Assembly (NCBI GenBank): GCA_041946965.1
Contig: JBHGBM010000040.1
Coordinates: 1 to 45,093, forward strand
Direction of reading: 5' to 3'
Source of the DNA: JBHGBM01 sp041946965
Lineage (GTDB): Bacteria; Acidobacteriota; Terriglobia; Bryobacterales; Bryobacteraceae
Length of the DNA stretch: 45,093 nucleotides
Part shown: positions 1 to 8,746 of the stretch, one piece after another
How the letters are laid out: each line of letters begins with the position of its first letter
Numbering within the stretch: the first letter of the stretch is position 1
Made by a program: the position numbers and the translations under genes
The notes under the pieces: model-generated
Told to the model about the DNA's origin: nothing
Database searches by the model: none
The model's input: only the letters and a program-made list of their open reading frames with translations

Positions 1-3000
1 CGCAGTCCGCTCGCCGGCAGCCCGAAGCGCGGCGTGTTGGTGAAATTGAACGACTCGAACCGGAACTGGATGGCGTGCCGTTCGTTGATGGGGAACCGCT
101 TGCCCAACACGAAATCGAAGTTGCGCGAGCCGGGGCCGTAGAGCACATTACGCCCCGTATTGCCGTAGACCCCCGGCGCGGCCGCCACGAACGCGAACTC
201 GTCGAACCAGCGGTCGATGGTCGGGTTGTCGATCTTGCCGCTGCCCACGCGGTTGCCGCGGTTGCGCGTCCCGGTGTTCTGCGTGTCGCCGGGGTAGCTG
301 ATATCGAAGGGCGTCCCGGTCATGAGCGTAAGGATGCCTCCCACCTGCCAGCCTCCGAGCAGCGTCCGCGCCACACCCCGCAGGTTTCCCGTGGGCAGCT
401 CGTAGGTGAAGCTGGTAATCCAGTTGTGCCGCCGGTCGAGGCTGGCGTTGCCGCGCTCGTTTGTGTAGTCGTATGGGTTGGCAACGCCGGAAAGGTTCTG
501 GTCGAGCGACTCCTCGGACTGGTCGATGTTGTGCGACCAGGTATACGAAGACAGGAACGTGAGTCCCTTGGAGAAGCGCTTCTCCGCGCGCATGAAGAAA
601 GCCTGGTAATTCGAGTTCGATCCGTTGTCCCGCAGCGTCACGGCGTTCCACTTGGGGCGTACGCGCCGCTGGCTGGCCGGAATGCTGACGTGCGGGCCGG
701 GGTTGTTGATGTCGCGCCCGGTGTACAGGTGCGTGGACTTCGCCCCCTGGTAGCCGAACGCGAACAGGATGTCTCCGGGCATCTGCCGCTGCACGTCGAG
801 GAACCACTGGCTGCTGTACTGCGAAGGGAAGTCGTCCAGGCTGCACTCCACGGTGGTTCCGGCCACGGGCGCCGTGGCGGGCAGCACCACCAGCGGGAAA
901 CCGTTGCTCACGATGGCCGCCGGCGTGATGTTGTCGCTGTTGGTGGTCACCTGGGTGAAGTCGGGTGTCTGGTTGATGAAGCGCGCGCTTTCCGAAGTGA
1001 TGTAGTCCGCCTCGCCGTAGAAGATGCCCACGCCGGTGCGCACCACGGTCTTCGGAGTCGCGCGCCAGGCGATGCCGAGGCGCGGCGCGAAGTTGTTCAG
1101 ATCCTCGTTGCCGCCCGAGTCGCGGCCGTTCTTTGGACGCTCGAAGGTTTCATACCGCGGGTCGGTGCGCGCCACGTTGAACTCGGTGATGTAGCGGCTC
1201 ACCCCCATGCGTCCCACCTTCACGCCTTGGGGGAAATACGGGTTCACGAACCACTCCCACCTCAACCCGATGTTGAGAGTCACGGTGGAGCTGAGCTTCC
1301 AGTCGTCTTGCACGTAGAGGCCCCAGTAAGGCGCGATGGCGTCCTCGCTGAGCTGGTTGCCGACCTGCGTGCTGGCGGCGTACCCGAGCAGCATGTCGGC
1401 CAGGCCGTTGCCGGTCGCGCTGCGGCTGGCGGCGTCATTCGGTTTTTCCGCCGTGAACACCTTGCTGAACGTGAACAGCCCGCGGCGGAGGCGCTGCGCC
1501 TCGCGGAAGATGTCGGCACGCCGGAACTCCACGCCGGTCTTGATGGAATGCGAACCGCGTTGGATCAGCAGGTTGTCATTGATCTGGAGATTGTCCAGGA
1601 AGTTGCGGTTCGGCCAGAAGCTGCGCGATCCGATTTCGTTGTAACTGTTCGGACTGAAGCGGGCCAGCCCGTGGTCCATTCCGTCGTTGAAGGTGTCGCC
1701 CGGTACGTTCTTGATCCCGTACTTCTTATTCAGGTTCTCCTTGTCCAGAATGTCGAAGAGCGTCGGGTAGTGCGTGAACCCGAAACGCAGCTCGTTGAAG
1801 ATGGTGGGCCGCACGGAGCGCGTCCAACTCCCCATCCAGTTGTCCGAGGGCAGGATGACCGTCTGCCCCAGCCCGCCGCCGTTGGCCTCGCGCGGCAGGG
1901 GGCCGTTCTGAAGCTTGGTGTCGCGCCGGATGCTCCAGCGGAAGAAGGTCCGGTCGGCGTCGGTGAAATTGTGGTCGATCTTGATGTCGTATTGGTTGTC
2001 CGTCTGCATGTCGCTGGGCGCGAAGAAGTAGTTGTTGGTGGTGTTTTCGCGTCCGGCGATGTTCGGCAGCGGATAGTTGGGAATGATCTGCGAGGTGATC
2101 GAGTCCCACCGCGCGCGCGGGATCACGTTATTGGGGAAGGCCTGCCGGATGGCCGCGGCGCCCGTGCCGGTGGTAGTGAGCGGATCGAAGATACGGTCGC
2201 GGTTGCGCCCTTCCTGCGAAAAGTTTCCCGACCGCGCCAGCGCCCCCGGCACCGTCGAAGTGAAACTCATGCCGCGGCGGATGCGCGCGCCCTGGTAGCT
2301 GAAGAAGTAGAACGTGCGGTTGCGGATCACCGGCCCGCCCACCGTACCCCCGAACTGGTTCTGCCGCAGCGTAGGCTTCTTGGAGCCGGAACGGTTGGCG
2401 AAGAAGTTCGTGCCGTCCAGCCGCTCGTTGCGCAGGAATTCGTAGAGCGACCCGTGCAGGTTATTGGTGCCGGATTTTGTCGAGACCAGCACCTTGGGCC
2501 CCATGCGGTAGCCGTACTCGGCGGAGTTATTGTTCGTTACCACCTTGAACTCCGCCACCAGGTCCACGGGCGGCTTGACCGCCTGCGCCTGAAAGCCCAG
2601 CGGCCCGCCGGAGGCGCGCGAGCTGTTGTCGATGCCGTCCAGCAGTACGTTGGTCTGGAAGGCGCGCTGCCCCAACCCGATGAAGCCGCCCTCCTGCCCG
2701 TCTTCGCCCGCGGTGCGCGCGCCACGCCCGAGTTGCTGCGCGCTCAGCACTCCCGCCGCGGTCTTGGCCAGCTCCAAATAGTTGCGCAGGTTGAGCGGCA
2801 TTTCCACGATGCGCTTGTTCTCGATCACCTGCCCCATGTTGGTGGTTTCCGATTCCAGCAGCGCGGCGGCGGCGGTGACCTCGATGGTTTCGGCGACGGC
2901 GCCGATCTTGAGCGCCAGGTCGATGCGCGCCACCTGGCCCACATCGAGCTTCAGGTTCTCGACCGAAACCGGGGCGAACCCCGTCTTCTGCGCTTCGATC

Positions 3001-3209
3001 TTGTAGTCGCCCACCGGCAGCAGCGGCGCGGTGTAGAAGCCCTGTTCATTGGAGCGGACCGTGGTGACGGCGCCGGTGCCAACGTTGACGACCTTGACCA
3101 CCGTATCCGGCACGGGAGCGCCGGAGGGGTCGGATACGATGCCTTGGAAGCCCGAGTTCTGGGCGAGCAGAGGGAGAAATCCCAACAGGAGTACGGCTGC
3201 AAACTTCAT
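1..3209 (-). CDS. TonB-dependent receptor-like outer-membrane protein, C-terminus cut by window edge
   Basis: An Oar-like outer-membrane receptor, expected to move large substrates or peptides across the outer membrane with TonB energy. The frame reads from an ATG at 3209 without a stop to the window edge (1069 codons), so the last beta-strands are missing. The N-terminus is a signal peptide (MKFAAVLLLGFLPLLAQ). A carboxypeptidase-regulatory-like domain follows at about residues 18-105 (GIVSDPSGAPVPDTVV, then GFYTAPLLPVGDYKIEAQ). A plug region with LDGIDNSS and a VSTKSGTNNLHGSLYEFLRN segment comes next, then the barrel with VGGPVIRNRTFYFFSY. A GAGG ribosome site lies 7 nt before the ATG and a TATACT -10-like hexamer lies at 3230-3235 without an obvious -35. 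The sulfatase gene ends 64 nt upstream on the same strand, so co-transcription is possible. The substrate is unknown. Confidence 0.9.
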   Translation of the reverse strand, partial: MKFAAVLLLGFLPLLAQNSGFQGIVSDPSGAPVPDTVVKVVNVGTGAVTTVRSNEQGFYTAPLLPVGDYKIEAQKTGFAPVSVENLKLDVGQVARIDLALKIGAVAETIEVTAAAALLESETTNMGQVIENKRIVEMPLNLRNYLELAKTAAGVLSAQQLGRGARTAGEDGQEGGFIGLGQRAFQTNVLLDGIDNSSRASGGPLGFQAQAVKPPVDLVAEFKVVTNNNSAEYGYRMGPKVLVSTKSGTNNLHGSLYEFLRNERLDGTNFFANRSGSKKPTLRQNQFGGTVGGPVIRNRTFYFFSYQGARIRRGMSFTSTVPGALARSGNFSQEGRNRDRIFDPLTTTGTGAAAIRQAFPNNVIPRARWDSITSQIIPNYPLPNIAGRENTTNNYFFAPSDMQTDNQYDIKIDHNFTDADRTFFRWSIRRDTKLQNGPLPREANGGGLGQTVILPSDNWMGSWTRSVRPTIFNELRFGFTHYPTLFDILDKENLNKKYGIKNVPGDTFNDGMDHGLARFSPNSYNEIGSRSFWPNRNFLDNLQINDNLLIQRGSHSIKTGVEFRRADIFREAQRLRRGLFTFSKVFTAEKPNDAASRSATGNGLADMLLGYAASTQVGNQLSEDAIAPYWGLYVQDDWKLSSTVTLNIGLRWEWFVNPYFPQGVKVGRMGVSRYITEFNVARTDPRYETFERPKNGRDSGGNEDLNNFAPRLGIAWRATPKTVVRTGVGIFYGEADYITSESARFINQTPDFTQVTTNSDNITPAAIVSNGFPLVVLPATAPVAGTTVECSLDDFPSQYSSQWFLDVQRQMPGDILFAFGYQGAKSTHLYTGRDINNPGPHVSIPASQRRVRPKWNAVTLRDNGSNSNYQAFFMRAEKRFSKGLTFLSSYTWSHNIDQSEESLDQNLSGVANPYDYTNERGNASLDRRHNWITSFTYELPTGNLRGVARTLLGGWQVGGILTLMTGTPFDISYPGDTQNTGTRNRGNRVGSGKIDNPTIDRWFDEFAFVAAAPGVYGNTGRNVLYGPGSRNFDFVLGKRFPINERHAIQFRFESFNFTNTPRFGLPASGL

Positions 3210-3273
3210 AAAGACCTCGCTGGCGAAAAAGTATACTACGGTTGCCCGCCGCTTGCGGGACCCGGGCGGCGGC

Positions 3274-4725
3274 TCATGAACGTTCTTGCTTCCTCCGTTT
3301 GCGCTTGCCCCCTGGGGCGGCCGTTCCCGGCTGTCCTCCAGGCCACGGTACACCGAGGTTCTGGCTGCGCTGTTTCGGCCCGCCGGGAACCCAGGCCTCT
3401 ATGTCGCCCGTGGCGGCTTTCAGATCCCAGGAGTCCCCGCATTCCTTCATCTGCGCGGCGAGGCGGCGGTCCATTTCTTCCACCAGCGCGCGCGAGCCGC
3501 GCTCCTCCACCAGGTTCTTCGTCTGGAAGGGATCCTTGGCGGTGTGGAACAGCAGCCACGGGCCTTGCGCCGTGCGCGCGTAAGTGTACTCGCGGGTGCG
3601 AATGGCCCGCCAGCCGGGCCAGGGCACGAAGGCGTACATCATCTGAAGCATGGCGTAGTCGCGCGGCGCGCGGCGGGAGGCGCCGGTGAGCAGCGGCGAA
3701 TAATCGGCGCCGTCGAGCCCGCCGGGAACTTTCAGCCCGGCTAGTCCCGCCAGCGTGGGATACACATCCACGGTGCTGAACGGATCGGCGATCACCTGCC
3801 CCGGACGGATGGCGCGCGGATAGCGCACCAGCAGCGGCACGCGCGCCGACGCCTCGTGCGGCCACCGCTTGGCCTTGTAACCGTGCGACCCCACCATGTC
3901 GCCGTGGTCGGAGGAGTAGCACACGATCGTGTCCTCGGCTACGCCGGCTTTATCGAGCGCCTGCATGATGCGCTGGAACTCGAAGTCGAGGCTTTCGATC
4001 ATGCCGTAGTAATCCGGCAGCGAGGCGCGCGCGAAATCCGTGGGCGCGCCCGGGGGCACGTTGGGCGGCAGCTCGATCCTGGCGCCGTCGTAATGCTTGC
4101 GAAATTCCGGGGGCGCGGCATAGGGCGTATGCGGCGGAAGCCAGGAGAGCACAAACAGCCAGGGCGCGCCGCCGCGGCTTTTCTCCTCGATGAAACGGAT
4201 CGCATCGTTGGCCAGCAGCGTGGGCTTGTAGATCTCTTTCCCGTTGGCCATCACGTAATGGCCGTGAGTCAACTGGCTCCTGGCGCCGCGCTCGTCCACC
4301 TGGTGGCGCGGGAAGCCGAGCGGCATGGAGCCCTCCGAGCCGTAGCCGCGCGGGATGTGCCACTTGCCGGCGTAGCCCGTCTCATAGCCGGCGTCGCGGA
4401 ACAACTCCGCAAAGCCCCGGGCGTTGCGGATGAAGTTCACGCCGTTGCTCACCACCCCGTGATGATGGGCGTAGAGCCCGGTCATGAGGCACGCGCGGTG
4501 CGGGCAACAGACCGGAGTGTTGGACATGGCCGCGTCGAAGCGGGCGCCCTGGCGCGCGAAGGCGTCCAGCGCCGGCGTACGCACGTCCGGCGTTCCGTAG
4601 CAGCCCATCGACGTGGCACGCTGCATGTCCGAAAACACGTAAAGAATGTTGGGACGGCGCTTGCGCGGCGCGGCGCCCAACGCGAGCGCCTGTAGCAACT
4701 CGCGGCGTGAAAGCCCTTGGCTCAT
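3274..4725 (-). CDS. Tat-exported type I sulfatase
   Basis: A formylglycine-dependent sulfatase of the alkaline-phosphatase fold, which hydrolyses sulfate esters outside the cytoplasm. The CxPxR maturation motif is present as CCPHR at residues 73-77, so Cys73 is the expected formylglycine, followed by ACLMTG. The first metal-binding segment is FSDMQR (Asp33), the central basic motif is GKWHIPRGYG and the late metal motif is SSDHGDMVGSHG. Length is 483 aa, normal for the family. The N-terminus has a twin-arginine motif (SRRELLQALALGAA). I chose the ATG at 4725 because it puts this motif near the start; an in-frame ATG lies 8 codons upstream. It is divergent from the 4764 gene and lies upstream of the receptor at 3209. 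The second residue of the usual DD metal motif is Met here, a small departure. The natural substrate cannot be told from sequence. Confidence 0.92.
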   Translation of the reverse strand: MSQGLSRRELLQALALGAAPRKRRPNILYVFSDMQRATSMGCYGTPDVRTPALDAFARQGARFDAAMSNTPVCCPHRACLMTGLYAHHHGVVSNGVNFIRNARGFAELFRDAGYETGYAGKWHIPRGYGSEGSMPLGFPRHQVDERGARSQLTHGHYVMANGKEIYKPTLLANDAIRFIEEKSRGGAPWLFVLSWLPPHTPYAAPPEFRKHYDGARIELPPNVPPGAPTDFARASLPDYYGMIESLDFEFQRIMQALDKAGVAEDTIVCYSSDHGDMVGSHGYKAKRWPHEASARVPLLVRYPRAIRPGQVIADPFSTVDVYPTLAGLAGLKVPGGLDGADYSPLLTGASRRAPRDYAMLQMMYAFVPWPGWRAIRTREYTYARTAQGPWLLFHTAKDPFQTKNLVEERGSRALVEEMDRRLAAQMKECGDSWDLKAATGDIEAWVPGGPKQRSQNLGVPWPGGQPGTAAPGGKRKRRKQERS

Positions 4726-4763
4726 GGGACCAGGATAATCCATGCGGTATGCTGGCAGGCAGC

Positions 4764-5564
4764 ATGCAACGCAAGCAGAAGAAAGAGGCAGGCGGGCGGA
4801 CCGTCGTGGGGGAGCCGCCCACACCCGCGATGCTGCGGCGAATCGGCGGCGTGCGCGCGTTTCCGCCGCCCGCGGCCGGTTTCCAACCCGGCGGCGAATG
4901 GAGCCAGTCCTATCGCATCTTCGCCTGCCACGGCTACATCGAGGAGAACAACCAGACCGTCGGGCGGCTCAGGCTGGAGCGCCGCGCGCTTCCCCACGGC
5001 CGTTTCCGCCTCGCCGTGGACCAGACCGTGGTGCACGACGACGGCTCTGTCCACACCCAGCAGGCCGAAGCGGTGTGCCGCGACGAGGCGCTCGCGCCGC
5101 TGGTGGAATGGAAACTCACCAGCCGCCACGAAATGGCGGACGGCACGTCGCTGCCGGACCTCTGGGCCGAGGAGAGCGGCCGGGTGGAGGGCGGCAAGCT
5201 GGAACTCCGGCGCAAAGGCGGCGTCTGGCGCCATACGGGGCCGGTGACCTCCGACTGGTCGCTTTTCGCCGGCATCGGGCGGCTCCCCTTCGAGACCGTG
5301 TCCCTCCCGGCGTTCGACATGCTCGAGGGGCTGAGCCTCTTCCGTCCCGGACACCGCATCACCTACCGCGGCCCGTACGAGGGATCGCTTCACTGGTTCC
5401 AGCAGACCGGCCACGGCACGCTGCCCTACGACTACTGGCTGGACGGCGCCCATCGCCTGCTGGTGGTCTCCATGCTGGCACGTTCCTACATTCTGGATCC
5501 CGCGGCAGAGGAAGCCATGCAGCAGCGGCGCCGGCAGCGCGGCGCGAGGAGGAGCAATGGCTGA
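4764..5564 (+). CDS. uncharacterised protein coupled to a sulfatase
   Basis: I do not recognise this family. From ATG 4764 it is 266 aa, with no signal peptide or membrane segment; an in-frame ATG at 4749 adds five residues and is equally possible. A basic Lys/Arg-rich start (MQRKQKKEAGGR) leads into a stretch rich in aromatic residues and alternating charge (residues 25-240, for example WSQSYRIFACHGYIEENNQ and GSLHWFQQTGHGTLPYDYW), which looks like a beta-sandwich or lipocalin-like fold. The tail is Arg-rich (QQRRRQRGARR). Its stop overlaps the next sulfatase start by 8 nt and its last codons carry that gene's GGAGGAG ribosome site, so the two are translationally coupled. That context suggests a cytoplasmic partner in sulfated-substrate use, but no function is assigned. 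Confidence 0.75.
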   Translation: MQRKQKKEAGGRTVVGEPPTPAMLRRIGGVRAFPPPAAGFQPGGEWSQSYRIFACHGYIEENNQTVGRLRLERRALPHGRFRLAVDQTVVHDDGSVHTQQAEAVCRDEALAPLVEWKLTSRHEMADGTSLPDLWAEESGRVEGGKLELRRKGGVWRHTGPVTSDWSLFAGIGRLPFETVSLPAFDMLEGLSLFRPGHRITYRGPYEGSLHWFQQTGHGTLPYDYWLDGAHRLLVVSMLARSYILDPAAEEAMQQRRRQRGARRSNG

Positions 5565-6909
5565 CCTCAGACGGCGCGAGTTTCTGCTGACGGGCGCGGC
5601 CGGTTTGGCGCCGAAGGGCGCCGGGCGGCCCAACATCGTGGTCATCGTGACCGATCAGCAGCACATCGATTCCATCGCCGCCGCCGGCAACCGCTACCTG
5701 CGCACGCCCGCGATGGATCACCTCTACCGCACCGGCGCGAGCTTCGCGCTTTCGCACAGCCCCGACCCGGTGTGCAGCCCCGCGCGCAGCGCCATTTTCA
5801 CCGGCCGCATGCCCAGCGAAACGGACGTGGCTTCGAACGGCCGCCCCATCCGCGCCGGCATTCCCAACCTCGGGGAGTGGTTCGGCGGCCAGGCGAACTA
5901 TGAGACGGTCTATGCGGGCAAATGGCACCTGCCGCGGACGTACACGACGCGCATTCCAGGCTTCCGCGTACTTCCCGGCGGCATCGGCGGGCAGGGAAAC
6001 CTCGGGGACACCTCGGTCTCCCGGTCGTGTGAAGCCTACCTGCGGGGCCGCCGGTCGAGCGAGCCGTTCCTGCTGGTGGCGTCTTTCCTTCAGCCGCACG
6101 ACATCTGCGAATGGCTGCGGCTGAACATGCGCAACCCGGAGAAACTGCCGCATCCGCAGATTGCCGGGGAACTGCCGCCGCTGCCCGCGAACTTCGCGCA
6201 CGAGGAGCGCGAGCCCGCCGCCCTGCGCCGCATCCGCCAGCGCGCCGAGCCCGCCGAGGGGCGCTGGAACGAGCCGCATTGGCGCTACTACCTCTGGAGC
6301 TATTACCGGCACGTTGAAATGGTGGATGGCGAGGTGGGGCGCATCCTCGAGGCGCTGCACGATACCGGCCGCGACCGGAACACCGTGGTCCTGCTCACTG
6401 CCGACCACGGCGAGGGCCTCGGGCAGCACGGCATGGTGCGCAAGAGCTTCTCTTACGATGCCGCGCTGAAGGTGCCGTTCCTGATCTCCTGTCCGGGCCG
6501 CATCCCGGAGGGCCGCAATGACGCGGCGCACCCGGTGAGCGGCGTGGACGTCATGCCCACCTTGTGCGACTACGCGGGCATCGCGCCGCCGCCCAGGATG
6601 CGCGGCCGCAGCGTGCGCCCGCTGGTGGAAGGCCGCGCGGCCGGAGGCGGCGATTTCATCGTGAGCGAGATCCCCGCCAACGTGGGCCGCGTGGTGCGGA
6701 CCGGGCGCTATAAGTACGTAACCTTCGCGGGCGATCCGGTGGAACAGTTGTTCGACATGCAGCCGGACCCCGGCGAGACCCGCAACGTGGCCGCCGATTC
6801 GCGCTACGCCGGCGCGCTCGCCGATCACAGGAAACTGCTGCGGGAGTGGGAGAGCCGGCTCGAGAAAGCTCCGGGCCTGCCCCACGCGGAGGCGTGGGCG
6901 GCTCTTTGA
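5557..6909 (+). CDS. Tat-exported type I sulfatase
   Basis: A second formylglycine sulfatase (450 aa). The twin-arginine signal is RRREFLLTGAAGLA at the extreme N-terminus. The first metal motif is VTDQQH (Asp33), the modification motif is CSPAR at residues 73-77 followed by SAIFTGR, the conserved basic motif is AGKWHLPR, and the second metal motif is TADHGEGLGQHG. It differs clearly from the divergent sulfatase at 3274-4725, so the two are not a recent duplication and probably act on different bonds. The ATG at 5557 overlaps the end of the upstream gene and follows a GGAGGAG ribosome site. The final codons contain a 7-bp hairpin (6881-6898, CCCACGC / GCGTGGG, 4-nt loop) followed by a short T-run, which could weaken read-through into thrB. 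No sulfatase-maturation enzyme is obvious next door. Confidence 0.93.
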   Translation: MADLRRREFLLTGAAGLAPKGAGRPNIVVIVTDQQHIDSIAAAGNRYLRTPAMDHLYRTGASFALSHSPDPVCSPARSAIFTGRMPSETDVASNGRPIRAGIPNLGEWFGGQANYETVYAGKWHLPRTYTTRIPGFRVLPGGIGGQGNLGDTSVSRSCEAYLRGRRSSEPFLLVASFLQPHDICEWLRLNMRNPEKLPHPQIAGELPPLPANFAHEEREPAALRRIRQRAEPAEGRWNEPHWRYYLWSYYRHVEMVDGEVGRILEALHDTGRDRNTVVLLTADHGEGLGQHGMVRKSFSYDAALKVPFLISCPGRIPEGRNDAAHPVSGVDVMPTLCDYAGIAPPPRMRGRSVRPLVEGRAAGGGDFIVSEIPANVGRVVRTGRYKYVTFAGDPVEQLFDMQPDPGETRNVAADSRYAGALADHRKLLREWESRLEKAPGLPHAEAWAAL

Positions 6910-6916
6910 GGGCCGC

Positions 6917-6922
6917 TATAAT
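6917..6922 (+). promoter_or_regulatory. probable -10 element of thrB
   Basis: A perfect TATAAT hexamer lies between the sulfatase stop and the thrB ATG at 6932. No good -35 is seen 16-18 nt upstream. If used, transcription would start within about 3 nt of the ATG, giving a nearly leaderless message; no ribosome site is visible before the ATG, which fits. Confidence 0.5.
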
Positions 6923-6931
6923 TGTTCGTCT

Positions 6932-7849
6932 ATGTCATGGTCTTCGGTTCGGGTGCCCGCGTCGAGCGCCAATATCGGCCCGGGGTTTGACGCGCTGGGG
7001 CTGGCGCTCGCCGTGTACCTGGAGTGCCGCTTCCGCCCCGCGCCGCGGCTCGCCATCCGCGCCGAAGGCCGCGACGCGGACCTCATCCCGGCCGGAGAGG
7101 ACAACTTGATCTGGCAGACCGCGCTGGCGGTGGCGGAGAAGATGCGCATGCCGCTGCCGCCCATCGAGCTGGAGATCCGCAACGACATTCCGCTCGGCAA
7201 GGGCCTGGGATCGAGCGCCGCGGCGCTTACCGCCGGCGTGGTGATCGCGGACGTTCTGCTGGGTCTGAAATGGAAGCCGCTGCGGATTCTGGACGAAGCC
7301 GCGCGCCTGGAAGGCCATCCCGATAACGTGGCGGCCTGCACCCTCGGCTCGATTGTGGCGAGCGCCATCGATTCGGGCGGCGTGGCCCGCGCCGTACGGC
7401 TCGAGCTGCCTGCGCGGTTCGGCGTCGGCGTGGTGGTTCCGGATTTCGTGTTGCCCACCAGCGAAGCCCGCGCCGTGCTGCCCGACTGCTACAGCCGCCA
7501 GGACGCGATCTTCAACGTGCAGCGTGCGGCGCTGCTCATCGCGGCGCTGGCGGCGGGTGCCGTCTGGGCGTTCCCCGCCGCGCTCGAGGATCGCTTCCAC
7601 CAGCCCTACCGCGCGCCGCTGGTGGCCGGCCTGGACGAGATCCTGAAACTGCGCGCCCCCGGCCTGCTGGGCTGCGCGCTGAGCGGCGCGGGGCCCTCCA
7701 TCCTGGTCTTCTTCGAAAAGGGATACGACCAGGTCTGCGACCTGGTGCGCCAGGTCTTCCGCCTGCACGGGCACGCTTCGGAGGTGCTGCTGACGCGCAT
7801 CGCCGAAACCGGCTTCGATCTGCGGGAAGACGAATCGCAGGGGGAATGA
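6932..7849 (+). CDS. thrB: homoserine kinase
   Basis: GHMP-family kinase that phosphorylates L-homoserine with ATP to O-phosphohomoserine, the step before threonine synthase; cytoplasmic. The N-terminal motif VRVPASSANIGPGFDALGLAL is the family signature of homoserine kinase, and the ATP-binding GHMP motif PLGKGLGSSAAAL is at residues 87-99. The motif LEGHPDNVAACTLG follows, and the C-terminal GHMP motif is SGAGPSILVFF. Length 305 aa is normal. Other threonine genes are not in the window. The ATG is preceded by a TATAAT element but no ribosome site. Its stop overlaps the ATG of the next gene (ATGA), so the two are coupled. Confidence 0.96.
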   Translation: MSWSSVRVPASSANIGPGFDALGLALAVYLECRFRPAPRLAIRAEGRDADLIPAGEDNLIWQTALAVAEKMRMPLPPIELEIRNDIPLGKGLGSSAAALTAGVVIADVLLGLKWKPLRILDEAARLEGHPDNVAACTLGSIVASAIDSGGVARAVRLELPARFGVGVVVPDFVLPTSEARAVLPDCYSRQDAIFNVQRAALLIAALAAGAVWAFPAALEDRFHQPYRAPLVAGLDEILKLRAPGLLGCALSGAGPSILVFFEKGYDQVCDLVRQVFRLHGHASEVLLTRIAETGFDLREDESQGE

Positions 7850-8454
7850 ACCGCCGGGATTTTCTCCGGGCAGCCGCGGCGCCGCCGGTCCAGGCACGGG
7901 GGCTGTCACCGCTTGTGGTGCCGGTCCAGCGCGTGATGGACGTTCGGGCGAAGTGCACGCGGGAGGAACTCCGGCGTTTCTGGTGGAGCATTTGGCCCCA
8001 GGCGGTGCGGGACTTCAGCCGGTGCGCTATCGAGCTTCGGACCACCGACCGGACCGGCGAGATCCGGCTCTCGCCCGCCGGCAGGCCCCTGTTCCGCGGG
8101 CTGGAGCGCCGCGTGATCAACCTGGTGCTGACCGGCGTCATTCCGATGCATTGGGACAACGGCCGCGCCCTGCCGGGCGTGACCACGCTGTTCGAGGGCT
8201 ATCACCTCTGCGTCATCGCACTGCGCTACGCGCACGGGCACCGTGTCCCCTACCTTTCGGTCAACACCTGCGTGCACGAGCTGCTGCATGCGCTGTTGCA
8301 GGATATTCTTGTGAGCCGCCCGCGGTGGTTCCAGACGCTGGAGCGGGAAACCCGGAACGACTGGTGCGCCACGCGCCTCTGGTTGTTCCACGAGGGCGGC
8401 ATCATCCGGGAGTCCGCCCAGGCGTACCTCAAGCGCCTGCAAGCGCAGAACTGA
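7846..8454 (+). CDS. Tat-exported protein with HELLH metal-binding motif
   Basis: Family not recognised. It is 202 aa, with a twin-arginine-type start (NRRDFLRAAAAPP). The core holds TCVHELLHALL at residues 142-152, with HELLH at 144-148, a zincin-like HExxH motif that usually gives two zinc ligands and the catalytic Glu. A third ligand is not certain; acidic or His candidates lie downstream (NDWCATRLWLFHEGG). A hydrophobic segment GYHLCVIALRYAHGHRVPYL precedes the motif. It may be a small exported metallopeptidase or a structural zinc protein. Its ATG overlaps the thrB stop by 4 nt, so expression is coupled to a housekeeping gene, which is an odd pairing for an exported protein. tRNA-Val follows 43 nt downstream. 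Confidence 0.8.
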   Translation: MNRRDFLRAAAAPPVQARGLSPLVVPVQRVMDVRAKCTREELRRFWWSIWPQAVRDFSRCAIELRTTDRTGEIRLSPAGRPLFRGLERRVINLVLTGVIPMHWDNGRALPGVTTLFEGYHLCVIALRYAHGHRVPYLSVNTCVHELLHALLQDILVSRPRWFQTLERETRNDWCATRLWLFHEGGIIRESAQAYLKRLQAQN

Positions 8455-8473
8455 ACGGCGGAATCCTGGTCCG

Positions 8474-8482
8474 TGCTACATT
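8474..8482 (+). promoter_or_regulatory. possible extended -10 of tRNA-Val
   Basis: TGCTACATT carries an extended -10 (TGnTACATT) with its 3' end 15 nt before the mature tRNA start. There is no convincing -35. Confidence 0.35.
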
Positions 8483-8497
8483 GAGGGCAGCACCCAC

Positions 8498-8574
8498 GGG
8501 CGGTTAGCTCAGCCGGTCAGAGCGCCTGCCTTACAAGCAGGAGGTCGATGGTTCGATCCCGTCACCGCCCACCA
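8498..8574 (+). tRNA. tRNA-Val(TAC)
   Basis: The sequence folds as a cloverleaf. The acceptor arms GGGCGGT and ACCGCCC pair, the anticodon stem is CCTGC/GCAGG (8525-8529 and 8537-8541), and the loop CTTACAA at 8530-8536 puts the anticodon TAC at 8532-8534. The T arm contains GGTTCGATCCC. The 3' end ACCA is encoded, with CCA at 8572-8574. Anticodon TAC reads valine GTA-type codons. Confidence 0.97.
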
Positions 8575-8712
8575 TGTGAAAACCAACCGCTAACAGCAAA
8601 ACAGCAAGACGCCGAACGCGCGGCAATTCCGCTCTGGATGAGTGATAGGGCCGGCTTGATCGGGCGGGTGAGGCGGCGGCACGAACCTTCCGTAACGAAT
8701 CACTCCTCTCAG

Positions 8713-8729
8713 AAAACGGCCGCGGGCCG
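8713..8729 (-). terminator. intrinsic terminator of the 8747-9514 gene
   Basis: Read on the minus strand, a 5-bp GC stem CGGCC-CGC-GGCCG is followed by TTTTCT, starting about 18 nt after the stop of the upstream minus-strand gene. The stem is short but the T-run is well placed. Confidence 0.6.
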
Positions 8730-8746
8730 CCGGACACAGGTCCAGG

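Noticed and set aside
75..3689. Very long plus-strand open frame antisense to the receptor
   Set aside because: It has no domain logic and is rich in Arg, Val, His and Ala, as expected for the antisense of GC-rich coding DNA; the minus strand gives a full receptor.
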